Source of the DNA: Streptosporangium sp. NBC_01756
GTDB taxonomy: Bacteria > Actinomycetota > Actinomycetes > Streptosporangiales > Streptosporangiaceae
Assembly: GCF_035917975.1 (NCBI RefSeq)
Contig: NZ_CP109130.1
Span: 7,936,001-8,000,000, forward strand
Direction: 5' to 3'
Length of the DNA: 64,000 bases
Shown in pieces: positions 1 through 8,217 of this stretch. Under the pieces are notes generated by a model. It was not told the DNA's origin, made no database searches, and saw nothing but the letters and a program-made list of their open reading frames with translations. Every line of letters starts with the position of its first letter. Within the stretch, counting starts at the first letter, position 1. The position numbers and the translations under genes were made by a program.

Positions 1-961
1 TGACGACCTCTTCGGCGGGGCCGACGAAGATCTTCCCGTCGTCCAGGCCGCGCTGACCGATGGCGGTGAACAACCTGGTTTCCTCGGCCGTCGTCGTCAC
101 AAGGAGTGGCACCGCTGCGGCGGCGCCCGAGCGGATCGCCTCCATGGGATGGACACCGAGCAGGTCGCCGTCCACGACAGGCGCCACAGGCAGCACACCA
201 CCGGCGGGCGCACACGCCTGCACAGCCGCTTCCTCAGCGGCCAGTAACTCCGCGATCGGCGCGTGGGAGGGGTCCGCGCCGAGTGCCGCCCGTGCTGCCT
301 GCGTCCAGGCCGTGGCCTGACCGGGTGTGCGGAAGCCGTACGGAACGGGGCTCATCGCCGCCGCCTTGGAGAACAGTCCCGGCGGCGCGCACGCCATGAG
401 GGCCAGTACGCAGGTACCGCCCGCGGAGTGGCCGGCCAGGGTGACCCGGCCGGGATCCCCGCCGAAGGCGGCGATGCCATCGCGTACCCACTCCAGCGCG
501 GCGATCTGGTCGCGCAGCCCCAGGTTGGCAGGAACGCCGTCGCCGTACCAGAAACCGGGCAGGCCCAGCCGGTAGTTGACGGTTACCACGACCAGGCCGT
601 GGTCGCGGGCGAGCGCGGTGCCGTCATACATCGGCTGGGCGCCGGAACCGGACACGAAGGCGCCACCGTGCAGGAACACCAGCACCGGTAGGCGCCCGTC
701 GCAGGACGGCGTCCAGACATTCAGGGACAGGCAGTCCTCGCTGCTGGACTTCGGGTCGATTTCCAGGCCGGGCACCCAGGCCATCCGGCCGGATCGCTGA
801 GGGGCCGGCGGGCACGGCGTCCGGGCATCCCGCACGCCCGGCCACGGCAGGGCGGGCTCCGGTGCGGCGAACCTGCGCGCGGGAGCCGCGTAACGGATCC
901 GTTTGAACGCGCTCACCCCATCGGACCGAACCCCGCGGAGGGTCCCCAGGTGGGTGTGCAC
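1..961 (-). CDS. Type-B carboxylesterase (partial, C-terminus off the window)
   Basis: This serine esterase of the type-B carboxylesterase/PnbA family would hydrolyse carboxylic esters; the substrate is unknown. The N-terminal half shows the family signature EDCLSLNVWTP, an oxyanion-hole segment VFLHGGAF, and the nucleophile elbow GHSAGG, followed by the usual VPLLVTTTAEE segment. The reading frame is open to base 1, so the acid and His of the triad are probably outside the window. I chose the GTG at 961 because the family N-terminus (THLGTLRGVRSDG) begins right there; the ribosome site is weak. It lies 38 bp after the ACMS decarboxylase gene and may be the last gene of that operon. Confidence 0.85.
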   Translation of the reverse strand, partial: MHTHLGTLRGVRSDGVSAFKRIRYAAPARRFAAPEPALPWPGVRDARTPCPPAPQRSGRMAWVPGLEIDPKSSSEDCLSLNVWTPSCDGRLPVLVFLHGGAFVSGSGAQPMYDGTALARDHGLVVVTVNYRLGLPGFWYGDGVPANLGLRDQIAALEWVRDGIAAFGGDPGRVTLAGHSAGGTCVLALMACAPPGLFSKAAAMSPVPYGFRTPGQATAWTQAARAALGADPSHAPIAELLAAEEAAVQACAPAGGVLPVAPVVDGDLLGVHPMEAIRSGAAAAVPLLVTTTAEETRLFTAIGQRGLDDGKIFVGPAEEVV

Positions 962-999
962 GAGAGCCGGCCCCGGAGAGCATGCCTGTCGCGCGAGGC

Positions 1000-2013
1000 T
1001 CATTCCCGCCGCCCAAGGCGCGGGGACGCGAACTCCCGCAGCCCGAGGAAGGCGGCGGCGTTGCCGCCGAGGATGGCGGCCCGCTCGTCGTCGTCGAGTT
1101 GCGGGCAGTCCCGGACCACGGCTCCCGGTTCCCGCTCCCCCAGCGGGAAGGGGAAGTCGGTGCCGAGCATGACCCGTTCCGCGCCCATCACCTCGACCAG
1201 CAGCCGCAGGGCACGCGGGTCGAACACGGCAGAGTCGACGTAGAAGCGGTTGGTGTAGGCCGACGGCGGCCGGGGCGAGTCCGCGCGGACGATGTCGCGC
1301 CGGTGCCAGGCGTTGTCGGCCCGCCCGAGCAGGTAGGCGAAGCTGCCGCCGCCGTGGCAGAAGCACAGCCGCAACGATCGAGGCAGCGACTCGAACGCGC
1401 CCGAGAGCATCAGCGACAGGATGCTCAGCTGCGTCTCCGCCGCCATGCCGACCAGCCACGACAGCATGTGGCCGTGCATCCGGTCGGCGCCGAGCATGTC
1501 CCAGGGGTGCACGAGGACCGGCATGTCCTCGCGGGCGCAGTGCTCCAAGAACGCGAGGATGTCCGAGTCGTCTAAATTGCGAGTGCCGACGTGGTTGCCG
1601 ATGTGCACGCCCCGGTGCCCGGCGGACTTGGCCTCCATGACCGTCTTGACGGCCAGGTTCATGTCCTGCAACGGGACCTGGCACAGCGGAATCAACCGTT
1701 CAGGGGCCTGGGCGCAGTGGGCGAGGACGCGTTCGTTGACCATCGCGCACCATTCGGCTGCGCGCTCGCCGTTCGCCGCGTAGCCGAACAGCAGCGGCGT
1801 CGAGGAGACGGCCTGGACATCCACGCCGATCCTGTCCATGGCCGCCAGGCGTGCATCGGCGTCCCACAGCTCCGGCGTGACCGGGCGGTAGTCGTCCTCA
1901 CCGCTCATCATCATGCCGTCGCGCAACCACGGCTCGCCCGCGCCGGCGAGCATCCTGGCCTCCGTACGGGAGATCTTCGGGAAGACGTGCGCGTGTATGT
2001 CGATCAGCGTCAC
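1000..2013 (-). CDS. nbaD: 2-amino-3-carboxymuconate-6-semialdehyde decarboxylase (ACMSD)
   Basis: This amidohydrolase-superfamily enzyme decarboxylates the ring-cleavage product of 3-hydroxyanthranilate to 2-aminomuconate semialdehyde. The 337-residue protein shows the metal HxH motif near the start (IDIHAHVFP), the ACMSD-type HGGGSFAYLLGR segment and the late Asp in MLGTDFPFP. The length matches known ACMSDs. A GTG at 2013 overlaps the TGA of the upstream dioxygenase gene by 4 nt, so I reject the much longer open frame that begins at 2526. It is the fifth and last enzyme step gene order-wise in the operon, placed directly after the dioxygenase whose product it uses. Confidence 0.93.
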   Translation of the reverse strand: MTLIDIHAHVFPKISRTEARMLAGAGEPWLRDGMMMSGEDDYRPVTPELWDADARLAAMDRIGVDVQAVSSTPLLFGYAANGERAAEWCAMVNERVLAHCAQAPERLIPLCQVPLQDMNLAVKTVMEAKSAGHRGVHIGNHVGTRNLDDSDILAFLEHCAREDMPVLVHPWDMLGADRMHGHMLSWLVGMAAETQLSILSLMLSGAFESLPRSLRLCFCHGGGSFAYLLGRADNAWHRRDIVRADSPRPPSAYTNRFYVDSAVFDPRALRLLVEVMGAERVMLGTDFPFPLGEREPGAVVRDCPQLDDDERAAILGGNAAAFLGLREFASPRLGRRE

Positions 2014-2552
2014 CGGACCACCGGCCGCAGGTGGTCCGGCCAATCCTTGCCGGGGTGCTCGGCGCCGCAGTGCGGGCACGTGCGCTCGCCCTCGTAGAAG
2101 GCGCGGAAGATCGGTGGCAGGTCCTCCACAATCGACCGCAGCTGCACCTCGGCCCGCTTGACAAGGTGATGGCAGTTCACGCAGTACCACTCGAAGGCGT
2201 CCAGGTCGCCCTTGGGGCGGGTGTACTCCACGACCAGGCCGATCGAGCCGGGGACCGGCCGCTGCGGCGAGTGCCGCACGTGGGGCGGCAGCAGGAAGAC
2301 GTCGCCCTCCCCGATCTGGAGGTCCACGGGCGGCTTGCCCTCCTCCTCCATGACCCGCAGCACCATGCCGCCCTTGATCTGGTAGAAGAACTCCTCGATG
2401 GGGTCGACGTGGAAGTCGGTGCGCTGGTTGGGACCGCCGACGATCGTGACCATGAGATCGGCGTCGGTCCAGATCTGGACGTTGCCGACCGGCGGTTTCA
2501 GCAGTTCCTGGTGTTCGTCGATCCACTTGTGGAGGTTGAACGGAGGCATCAT
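2010..2552 (-). CDS. nbaC: 3-hydroxyanthranilate 3,4-dioxygenase
   Basis: This extradiol cupin dioxygenase opens the ring of 3-hydroxyanthranilate to give 2-amino-3-carboxymuconate semialdehyde. The 180-residue protein carries the iron ligands in FHVDPIEEFFYQ (His, Glu) and PPHVRHSPQRP (His). It also has a C-terminal rubredoxin-like zinc site, CVNCH and CPHCG, typical of the bacterial enzyme. It overlaps the deaminase gene upstream by ATGA and the ACMSD gene downstream by GTGA. The substrate can come from tryptophan via kynurenine or from 2-nitrobenzoate; no kynureninase or nitroreductase gene is in the window, so the source is open. Confidence 0.95.
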   Translation of the reverse strand: MMPPFNLHKWIDEHQELLKPPVGNVQIWTDADLMVTIVGGPNQRTDFHVDPIEEFFYQIKGGMVLRVMEEEGKPPVDLQIGEGDVFLLPPHVRHSPQRPVPGSIGLVVEYTRPKGDLDAFEWYCVNCHHLVKRAEVQLRSIVEDLPPIFRAFYEGERTCPHCGAEHPGKDWPDHLRPVVR

Positions 2553-2974
2553 CGCGGGCTCCTTCGGGGTATGTGGGCGACGCAGGAGATCTCGATCAGC
2601 AGGTGCGGGTGCGGCAGCTGGTGGACGGCGACGGTTGTGCGGGCGGGGCCGCTCTCGTCGAAGTACTCGCCGTAGACCTCGTTGTAGCCGCCGAAGTCGT
2701 TCATGTTGACCAGGTACGTGGTCACGCTGACCGCATCGGATAGTCCGCCGCCGGCGGCGGCCAGCAGATCGGCGATGTTCTCGATCACCGCTCTGGTCTG
2801 TTCGCGGATGTCCAGGGTCGGCGTGCCCATTTCGTCCGCGCTCGCTCCCACGAAGGAGCCATCGGGACGGCGGGAGCTCGTACCGGAGACGAACACGAAC
2901 TCGCCTGCCCGTTTGACGTGCGGGAATTTGCCGCGTGGACGGGCTTTGCCCGTTACCAGCAGTGCGTCGCTCAT
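2549..2974 (-). CDS. nbaF: 2-aminomuconate deaminase (RidA family)
   Basis: The 141-residue RidA/YjgF-fold protein should hydrolyse 2-aminomuconate to 4-oxalocrotonate and ammonia. The fold is recognisable from FVFVSGTSSRRPDG near the start, REQTRAVIENI in the middle and the closing PHPHLLIEISCVAHIP. The family assignment to the deaminase rather than a generic RidA rests on the operon: it lies between the oxalocrotonate decarboxylase and the 3-hydroxyanthranilate dioxygenase and overlaps both by 4 nt (ATGA). RidA proteins are hard to distinguish by sequence alone. Confidence 0.87.
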   Translation of the reverse strand: MSDALLVTGKARPRGKFPHVKRAGEFVFVSGTSSRRPDGSFVGASADEMGTPTLDIREQTRAVIENIADLLAAAGGGLSDAVSVTTYLVNMNDFGGYNEVYGEYFDESGPARTTVAVHQLPHPHLLIEISCVAHIPRRSPR

Positions 2975-3708
2975 CGGGTCGTCACCTCCACGTGGCCGAG
3001 ACCGGCGGCGCTGACGCGTACGTGCGCGCCGGCGGGTAGCGGGACGGCGGCCGTGGCCGCTCCCGCCAGTACGATCCAGCCGGGTTGGAGCTCGATGCCG
3101 CCGGCGTGCGCCAGTCTGGCCGCCGCGGTCAACGACCGCAGCGGATCGCCGAGGATGGCCGCCGACGAGCCGCTCGCCACCGGCCGGCCGTCGATTTCCA
3201 TGATCAGGCCGAGGTTGGCGACGTCCCGGAGACGATGCCAGGGGCCGTGGCCGAAGCCGCTGGCCGAGGCGTTGTCGGCGATGACGTCGGGCAGGGTGAA
3301 GTTGAAGTCCTCGTAGCGCGAGTCCAGCACCTCATAGCCCACAGCGACGGCGCCGACGGCGGCGACCACGTCGGCCGGCGTTCGTATCGGCCGCTCGATC
3401 AGGAAGGCGATCTCCGGCTCGATCCGCGGGTGTATCAGGCCCTTCAGGTCGAGGCGTGACTCGATGAGCATGGCGTCGGTGAGCAGGCCCCAGATGACGT
3501 CGTCGACGCCCATCTGGAGCATCTTGGCGGCGCTGGTGAAGCCCATCTTGACGCCGATGACGCGTTCGCCGCGAGCCAGCCGCCGCTCGTTCAGGGCACG
3601 TTGCACCTCGTAGGCTGCCGGCACGCTGAGGTCCGTCACGGCGGTCAGCCGGGGGATGGCGTGCCCGGTCAGCGCGGCCTCGTCCAAAAGTTCGGCGAGT
3701 GCCTTCAC
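2971..3708 (-). CDS. nbaG: 4-oxalocrotonate decarboxylase
   Basis: This 245-residue member of the 2-keto-4-pentenoate hydratase/4-oxalocrotonate decarboxylase superfamily should turn 4-oxalocrotonate into 2-oxopent-4-enoate. Family features are GVKMGFTSAAKMLQMGV, the acidic metal ligands in HPRIEPEIAFLI, and VADNASASGFGHG. It starts with GTG behind a strong AAGGAGGAAG ribosome site and overlaps the preceding hydratase gene by 4 nt. The two adjacent paralogues act in sequence and in Proteobacteria form a complex, so either could be called decarboxylase; I assign this one from its similarity to XylI/DmpH-type proteins and the order of genes. Confidence 0.82.
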   Translation of the reverse strand: MKALAELLDEAALTGHAIPRLTAVTDLSVPAAYEVQRALNERRLARGERVIGVKMGFTSAAKMLQMGVDDVIWGLLTDAMLIESRLDLKGLIHPRIEPEIAFLIERPIRTPADVVAAVGAVAVGYEVLDSRYEDFNFTLPDVIADNASASGFGHGPWHRLRDVANLGLIMEIDGRPVASGSSAAILGDPLRSLTAAARLAHAGGIELQPGWIVLAGAATAAVPLPAGAHVRVSAAGLGHVEVTTR

Positions 3709-4526
3709 ACTTCCTCCTTGGCGTGGTCATCGATGGCGAAGGCCGCGCGGACATCGCCGAGCCCGTCGATCCGGGCTTCCAGCACGTCACCTGGCCGCAC
3801 CGGGATGACCGGGCCGAGCGCGCCGGTCAGCACGGTGTCGCCCGCGCGAAGCGGCCGTCCCAGCGCGGCGAGCGTGTCGGCCAGCCACACCGCGGCGTGC
3901 AGGGGATGGCCGAGGCAGGCCGCCCCGACACCGGAGGACACCTGCTCGCCGCGTCGCTCGACGACCATTCCGGCCATCCGCAGATCGAGGTCGCGCAGCG
4001 GAACCGGACGGGTGCCGAGCACGTAGACGCCTGCCGAGGCGTTGTCGGCGACGGTGTCGGTCAGGGTGATGTCCCAGTCGCGGATGCGGCTACCGACCAC
4101 CTCGATGGCGGGCAGCGCGAACGCGGTGGCGCGGATCACGTCGGCGACCGTGTGTCGCTCGTGGGGCAGGTCATGGTCGAGCACGAGCGCGACCTCGGCC
4201 TCGGCGCGCGGCTGTAGCACCGCGCCGACGGGGATGTCCTCGCCGTCCGGCACCGCCATGTCGGCGAAGAGCATGCCGAAATCGGGCGAGTCGACGCCGA
4301 GTTGCTTCTGCACGGCCTTGCTGGTCAGTCCGATCTTGCGTCCGGTGAGCCGCCTGCCTTCGCTCAGCCAGTGCCTGGTCAGCAGGCTCTGCACGGCGTA
4401 GGCCGCCTCGACGCCGTCGATCAGGTCGCGGACCGGCTCGCAGGGGCGGCCGGAACTGTAAGCCTCCAGCAGCCGCGTGGCGGCGGTCTGCAGAGGGTCT
4501 GTCGCCGAAGTCACCTGGGGCCTCAT
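3705..4526 (-). CDS. nbaH: 2-oxopent-4-enoate hydratase (MhpD/XylJ type)
   Basis: This enzyme adds water to 2-oxopent-4-enoate to give 4-hydroxy-2-oxovalerate. The 273-residue protein is a paralogue of its downstream neighbour and shows GRKIGLTSKAVQKQLGV, the metal-binding QPRAEAEVALVL and VADNASAGVYVLG. The ATG at 4526 overlaps the stop of the aldehyde dehydrogenase gene (ATGA). Paralogue roles (hydratase versus decarboxylase) could be swapped. The pyruvate aldolase and acetaldehyde dehydrogenase that would finish the route are not present in this window. Confidence 0.82.
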   Translation of the reverse strand: MRPQVTSATDPLQTAATRLLEAYSSGRPCEPVRDLIDGVEAAYAVQSLLTRHWLSEGRRLTGRKIGLTSKAVQKQLGVDSPDFGMLFADMAVPDGEDIPVGAVLQPRAEAEVALVLDHDLPHERHTVADVIRATAFALPAIEVVGSRIRDWDITLTDTVADNASAGVYVLGTRPVPLRDLDLRMAGMVVERRGEQVSSGVGAACLGHPLHAAVWLADTLAALGRPLRAGDTVLTGALGPVIPVRPGDVLEARIDGLGDVRAAFAIDDHAKEEV

Positions 4527-5965
4527 ATCTTGACGCACACGTTCACGGGCTCGGAGAAGAAGTCGAGGGAGTGCTCGCCGCCCTCGCGGCCGATGCCGGA
4601 GGCTTTCACACCGCCGAAGGGGGTGCGCAGGTCCCGCAGGTTCCAGCAGTTCACCCAGACGATCCCGGCGTCGATCCGGGGCGCCACGCGGTGGGCACGC
4701 GACAGGTCGTTGGTCCATACCGTGGCGGCCAGTCCGTACGGGCTATCGTTGGCCAGCCGGATCGCCTCGTCCTCCTCGTCGAACGGCGCGACATGGCAGA
4801 TGGGTCCGAAGATCTCTTCGCGGACCGTGCGCGCAGTCTGCGGCAGCCCGGTGATGACGGTGGGCTCGACGTAGTAACCGCCGTCGCGGGCGTCGCCGAA
4901 CACGGGGACGCCTCCGCCCGCCAGCACCGTCGCACCTTCCTCGACCGCCAGGCGGTAGTAGGACAACACCTTGTCGCGGTGCTCGGCCGAGATCATCGGC
5001 CCGTAACCGTCCAGTTGGCGGGCCCGTTCGGCCAGCGCGTCCACGAAGGCGCCGAAGATGGGACGCTGCACGTAGACGCGCTCGGTGCACAGGCAGATCT
5101 GGCCGGAGTGGGTGAAGCTGGAGAGCAGCGTGCCCTCGACGGCTCGCTCCAGGTCGGCGTCGGCGAAGACGAGCGCCGGGTTCTTGCCGCCCAACTCGAA
5201 CGAGAGCGGCGTGACGTGTGCGGCGGCGTTGCGCATGATGGCGCTGCCGGTGGCCGAGGCGCCGGTGAAGGCGATCGCGTCCACGCCCGGGTGCGCGGTC
5301 AGGTGCTCACCCGCCGCGTTCGCGCCGTGGCCGTGGACGAGGTTGAACGCGCCCGGCGGCAGGTCTACTGCGTCGATCACCTCGGCCAGCAGGGCCGCCG
5401 TCGAAGGGGTCTCCTCCGACGGCTTGGCCACGACGGCGTTGCCCGCCGCGAGCGCGGGGGCGACCTTCCACGTGAGCAGCAGCAGTGGCAGGTTCCACGG
5501 GGCGATGATGGCCACGACGCCGACCGGGCGGCGCACGGTGTAGCTGAGTGCCTGGCCGCTGCCGCTCCACGCGGGGACGGTCGTGGGATAGGCGCGTCCG
5601 GAAAGGCCATAGGCGAGGTCGGCGTAGGCGCGGAAATTACCGATGGCGCGCGGGATGTCCACCGTGGCGGCCAGCTCACGCGGCTTGCCGGTGTCGGCGA
5701 CCTCAGCCGCGACGAACTCCTCGAACCTGGCCTCGATCCCGTCGGCGATGCGTCGCAGATAAGCGCATCGCTCCTCGGTGCCGGTCTGTCCCCAGGCCCC
5801 CTGGAAGGCGGCCCTGGCGGCGTTTACAGCCTCGTCCACGGTTTCGCGCGAGGCTTCGGGCACGGTGCCGATCTCTTGGCCGTCTACGGGGGAACACAGT
5901 GGGAACGGCGTCCCTGCCACCGTGAAGGCGCCGTTGACGTAGTGCGCGGGCTTCATGGTCACCAT
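4523..5965 (-). CDS. nbaE: 2-aminomuconate semialdehyde dehydrogenase (aldehyde dehydrogenase family)
   Basis: This NAD(P)-dependent dehydrogenase oxidises 2-aminomuconic 6-semialdehyde to 2-aminomuconate. The 480-residue protein has the family motifs IIAPWNLPLLLL, FTGASATGS, the general base in FELGGKNPAL and the nucleophile in SGQICLCTERV. I chose the ATG at 5965 because GGGAAG lies 8 nt before it; an in-frame upstream start at 6037 would run through the divergent promoter. It is the first gene of the six-gene catabolic operon, 65 bp from the divergent LysR gene, whose product probably controls it. Confidence 0.88.
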   Translation of the reverse strand: MVTMKPAHYVNGAFTVAGTPFPLCSPVDGQEIGTVPEASRETVDEAVNAARAAFQGAWGQTGTEERCAYLRRIADGIEARFEEFVAAEVADTGKPRELAATVDIPRAIGNFRAYADLAYGLSGRAYPTTVPAWSGSGQALSYTVRRPVGVVAIIAPWNLPLLLLTWKVAPALAAGNAVVAKPSEETPSTAALLAEVIDAVDLPPGAFNLVHGHGANAAGEHLTAHPGVDAIAFTGASATGSAIMRNAAAHVTPLSFELGGKNPALVFADADLERAVEGTLLSSFTHSGQICLCTERVYVQRPIFGAFVDALAERARQLDGYGPMISAEHRDKVLSYYRLAVEEGATVLAGGGVPVFGDARDGGYYVEPTVITGLPQTARTVREEIFGPICHVAPFDEEDEAIRLANDSPYGLAATVWTNDLSRAHRVAPRIDAGIVWVNCWNLRDLRTPFGGVKASGIGREGGEHSLDFFSEPVNVCVKI

Positions 5966-5982
5966 TGTGCTGACTTCCCGAG

Positions 5983-6016
5983 ATACCAGTCTAATACCTG
6001 ATCTCCCTTTTGGTAT
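5983..6016. promoter_or_regulatory. Candidate LysR operator with ATACC half-sites
   Basis: The 65-bp gap between the divergent dehydrogenase and LysR genes holds three copies of one pentamer: ATACC at 5983-5987 and 5994-5998 and its inverse GGTAT at 6012-6016. The second and third form a dyad with 13 bp between arms. LysR proteins usually bind such spaced dyads between divergent genes, so this is a plausible activation site for the operon. No expression data are available. Confidence 0.45.
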
Positions 6017-6030
6017 GTATATTTCGTTAT

Positions 6031-6957
6031 GTGTCATCTCTCCCTCTGAATCTGCTGAGCGGCCGGCTCAAACTCCGGCATCTCGTGCTCGTCACCTCTA
6101 TCGCCGAACAGGGCAGCGTCCTACGCGCCGCCGAACACCTGCACCTTGCGCAGCCCGCCGTCACCCGGGGATTGCGGGAGCTGGAGGACATCCTCGGGGT
6201 GGAGCTGTTCGTACGGGGACCACGCGGTGTCACGCCCACCCTGTTCGGCGAGGCGTTCATCGAACATGCCCGCGCCGTACAGGCCGAGTTGCGCAGAGCC
6301 GGTGAGCGCATCGCGGGCCTGGTCGACGGCGCCGCAGGCATCGTCACCATCGGCACCCTTCTGGCCGCCACGAACGTGCTGCTGCCCCGCTCCATCGCCG
6401 CGCTCAAGGCCGATCGCCCGGGCATCACCGTGGTGGTCAGGGAGGGTACGTTCGACTCGCTCGTGCCCCAACTGGTCGGCGGCGACATCGACCTCATCCT
6501 CGGCCGTCTCAACCCCATCGACGACCGTTCAGGACTGCGCCAGGTTCCGCTCTACAACGAGCCGGTGCTGCTCGTCGCCCGCTCCGGGCATCCGGCCGGA
6601 CGGGCGCATGTGCTGTCGGACCTGCTCGACTACCCTTGGATACTCCCGCTGGAGCAGACCTCGCTGCGCCAGGAACTGGAGCAGGTGTTCCACCACGAGG
6701 GCCTGTCGCTGCCGCGTGACCGGACGGAATGCACGTCCATCCTGACGATCCGCGCGCTGCTGGTCGAGACCGACATGATCGCCGCGTTGCCGGCGCTGTT
6801 CGTCAGGAACGACGACCGAATCGTCGAGTTGCCGGTTCCGCTGCCGTCGGTACGCCGTTCGGTGGGGGTGACGCTGCCCGGCGCCCGCGCCCTGACTCCA
6901 TCGGGTAAGGCCATGCTGTCCTACCTGCAGCGGCAGGCTGATCGCCTCCACGCGTGA
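6031..6957 (+). CDS. LysR-family transcriptional regulator (PcaQ/GbpR type)
   Basis: The protein has an N-terminal winged HTH (KLRHLVLVTSIAEQGSVLR...QPAVTRGLRELE) and a LysR substrate-binding domain of the PcaQ/GbpR branch (about residues 90-300). It lies divergent from the 3-hydroxyanthranilate operon, so it probably senses a pathway intermediate and activates that operon. An open frame exists from a TTG at 6010, but GTG 6031 gives the normal family N-terminus (LSGRLKLRHL). A strong hairpin overlaps its stop codon. Confidence 0.88.
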   Translation: MSSLPLNLLSGRLKLRHLVLVTSIAEQGSVLRAAEHLHLAQPAVTRGLRELEDILGVELFVRGPRGVTPTLFGEAFIEHARAVQAELRRAGERIAGLVDGAAGIVTIGTLLAATNVLLPRSIAALKADRPGITVVVREGTFDSLVPQLVGGDIDLILGRLNPIDDRSGLRQVPLYNEPVLLVARSGHPAGRAHVLSDLLDYPWILPLEQTSLRQELEQVFHHEGLSLPRDRTECTSILTIRALLVETDMIAALPALFVRNDDRIVELPVPLPSVRRSVGVTLPGARALTPSGKAMLSYLQRQADRLHA

Positions 6958-6985
6958 GTCCCCGGCGGATGTGGGCCGGGGACTC
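6956..6985. terminator. Bidirectional terminator hairpin
   Basis: Arms GAGTCCCCGGC (6956-6966) and GCCGGGGACTC (6975-6985) form a perfect 11-bp stem with an 8-nt loop, followed by ATTTCC. It lies between the convergent LysR and flavoprotein genes and overlaps the LysR stop, so it probably ends both transcripts. Confidence 0.75.
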
Positions 6986-6996
6986 ATTTCCGTTCC

Positions 6997-8196
6997 TCAG
7001 ATGCGGGCGCCGGTCGGGCGCACGCCCACGCGGAAGTCGGCGGCGCGCAGGATCTCCGCGGCGTCGTCGACGGGTGGGTAGATCCGCTCGCGGTTCGTGG
7101 CCATCTTGCGCTGCTTGGCCGCCTCGCCGACGCTCTGGACCGTACGCTCCCAGCCGCTGGTGAGCACCGCGCCGGCCGGACCGAGATCGACGCAGGTGGC
7201 GTACGGCGCCGGGCTGAACGTGGCCTGCGACAGGCCGAGCAGATCCGCTGCGGCGTTATACCCGGCGTATTTGCCGAGCGGGATGGCATGCTGGCAGGAC
7301 TGCAGGACGAGCTGACCCGCCTCCGCGGTCGCCGCGGCCGTGTCGCCGGCCGCATAGACGCCGGGCGCCTCGGGAACCGCGAGCTGCCCGTCCACGTACA
7401 GGCGTCCCAGGTTGTCGCGCCGCCCCTCGATCTGCTCGGTCAGCGGGCTCGCCTGCATGCCGGCCGTCCAGACGACCGTACAGGCGGCCAGCTCCGTGCC
7501 GTCGGTCAACCGGACGGCGTCCGGCGCGATCGACGCCACGGCCCGGCCGAGGCACACCTCGACGCCCAGTTCGGCCAGCGCGGCCGTGATGGCCGGGCGC
7601 GGCCCGGCGCCCAGCTCCGGGCCGATCTCATCGGCTCGCTCGACCAGGACGATGCGCGGCTGCTCGCCGTGGACGGGGAGGGCTGCCAACCTGCCCACCA
7701 GCTCCGTGGCCACCTCGACTCCGGTGAATCCGGCGCCCACGACGACGACCGTACGGCTGCCGGGGCCGTCTGGCAGCTCGTGCAGGTGCCGGTCGAGCGC
7801 GACGGCGGCCTCCAGCGTGTCCACGTTGTGGAGCAATTCGGCACCGGGGACGTCCGCCTGCCGCAACCGGCTGCCAGCCGCCAGGATCAGCCGCTGGTAG
7901 CCGAACGTGTGCGACCGGCCGCCGCGGTCGGTCGCTGTCACGGTGCGGTTCGCCGTGTCGATGCCGGAGACCGTGGCGGTGACGTGCTCGACGCCGATCG
8001 GCTTCAGTACCCTGCTCAGCGGAACGCTCAGCTCGTGCGGGTCCGGTTCGTAGAGCCGCGGGCGGATCACCAGGTCGTCGCCCGGGGCGATCAAGGTGAT
8101 CGACAGGTCGGCTCCGCTCTCCTCGCGGACCCGGGCGGCCGCTGCGGCACTCCATATACCGGCGAATCCGCCGCCGATCACAAGTATGTCCGTCAT
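6997..8196 (-). CDS. FAD-dependent pyridine nucleotide-disulphide oxidoreductase (NDH-2-like)
   Basis: This 399-residue flavoprotein resembles type II NADH dehydrogenase. It has an N-terminal FAD-binding GGGFAGIWSA, a second NAD(P)H-binding GAGFTGVEVA near residue 155, and the C-terminal FAD motif GVYAAGDTAAA. No clear transmembrane anchor is visible, so attachment to the membrane is uncertain. The start has a strong GGAAAGGAAA site. It follows the MHS transporter by 21 bp in the same direction and may be cotranscribed. Its role in aromatic catabolism is not evident; it could also serve as a general electron-transfer partner. Confidence 0.82.
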   Translation of the reverse strand: MTDILVIGGGFAGIWSAAAAARVREESGADLSITLIAPGDDLVIRPRLYEPDPHELSVPLSRVLKPIGVEHVTATVSGIDTANRTVTATDRGGRSHTFGYQRLILAAGSRLRQADVPGAELLHNVDTLEAAVALDRHLHELPDGPGSRTVVVVGAGFTGVEVATELVGRLAALPVHGEQPRIVLVERADEIGPELGAGPRPAITAALAELGVEVCLGRAVASIAPDAVRLTDGTELAACTVVWTAGMQASPLTEQIEGRRDNLGRLYVDGQLAVPEAPGVYAAGDTAAATAEAGQLVLQSCQHAIPLGKYAGYNAAADLLGLSQATFSPAPYATCVDLGPAGAVLTSGWERTVQSVGEAAKQRKMATNRERIYPPVDDAAEILRAADFRVGVRPTGARI

Positions 8197-8217
8197 GAAA
8201 TTTCCTTTCCTTGCTGT

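Noticed and set aside
1000..2526. 508-codon frame covering ACMSD with a long Arg/Pro-rich front part
   Set aside because: The front part is the antiparallel-frame shadow of the dioxygenase gene; the ACMSD family start and a GTGA overlap fix the start at 2013.
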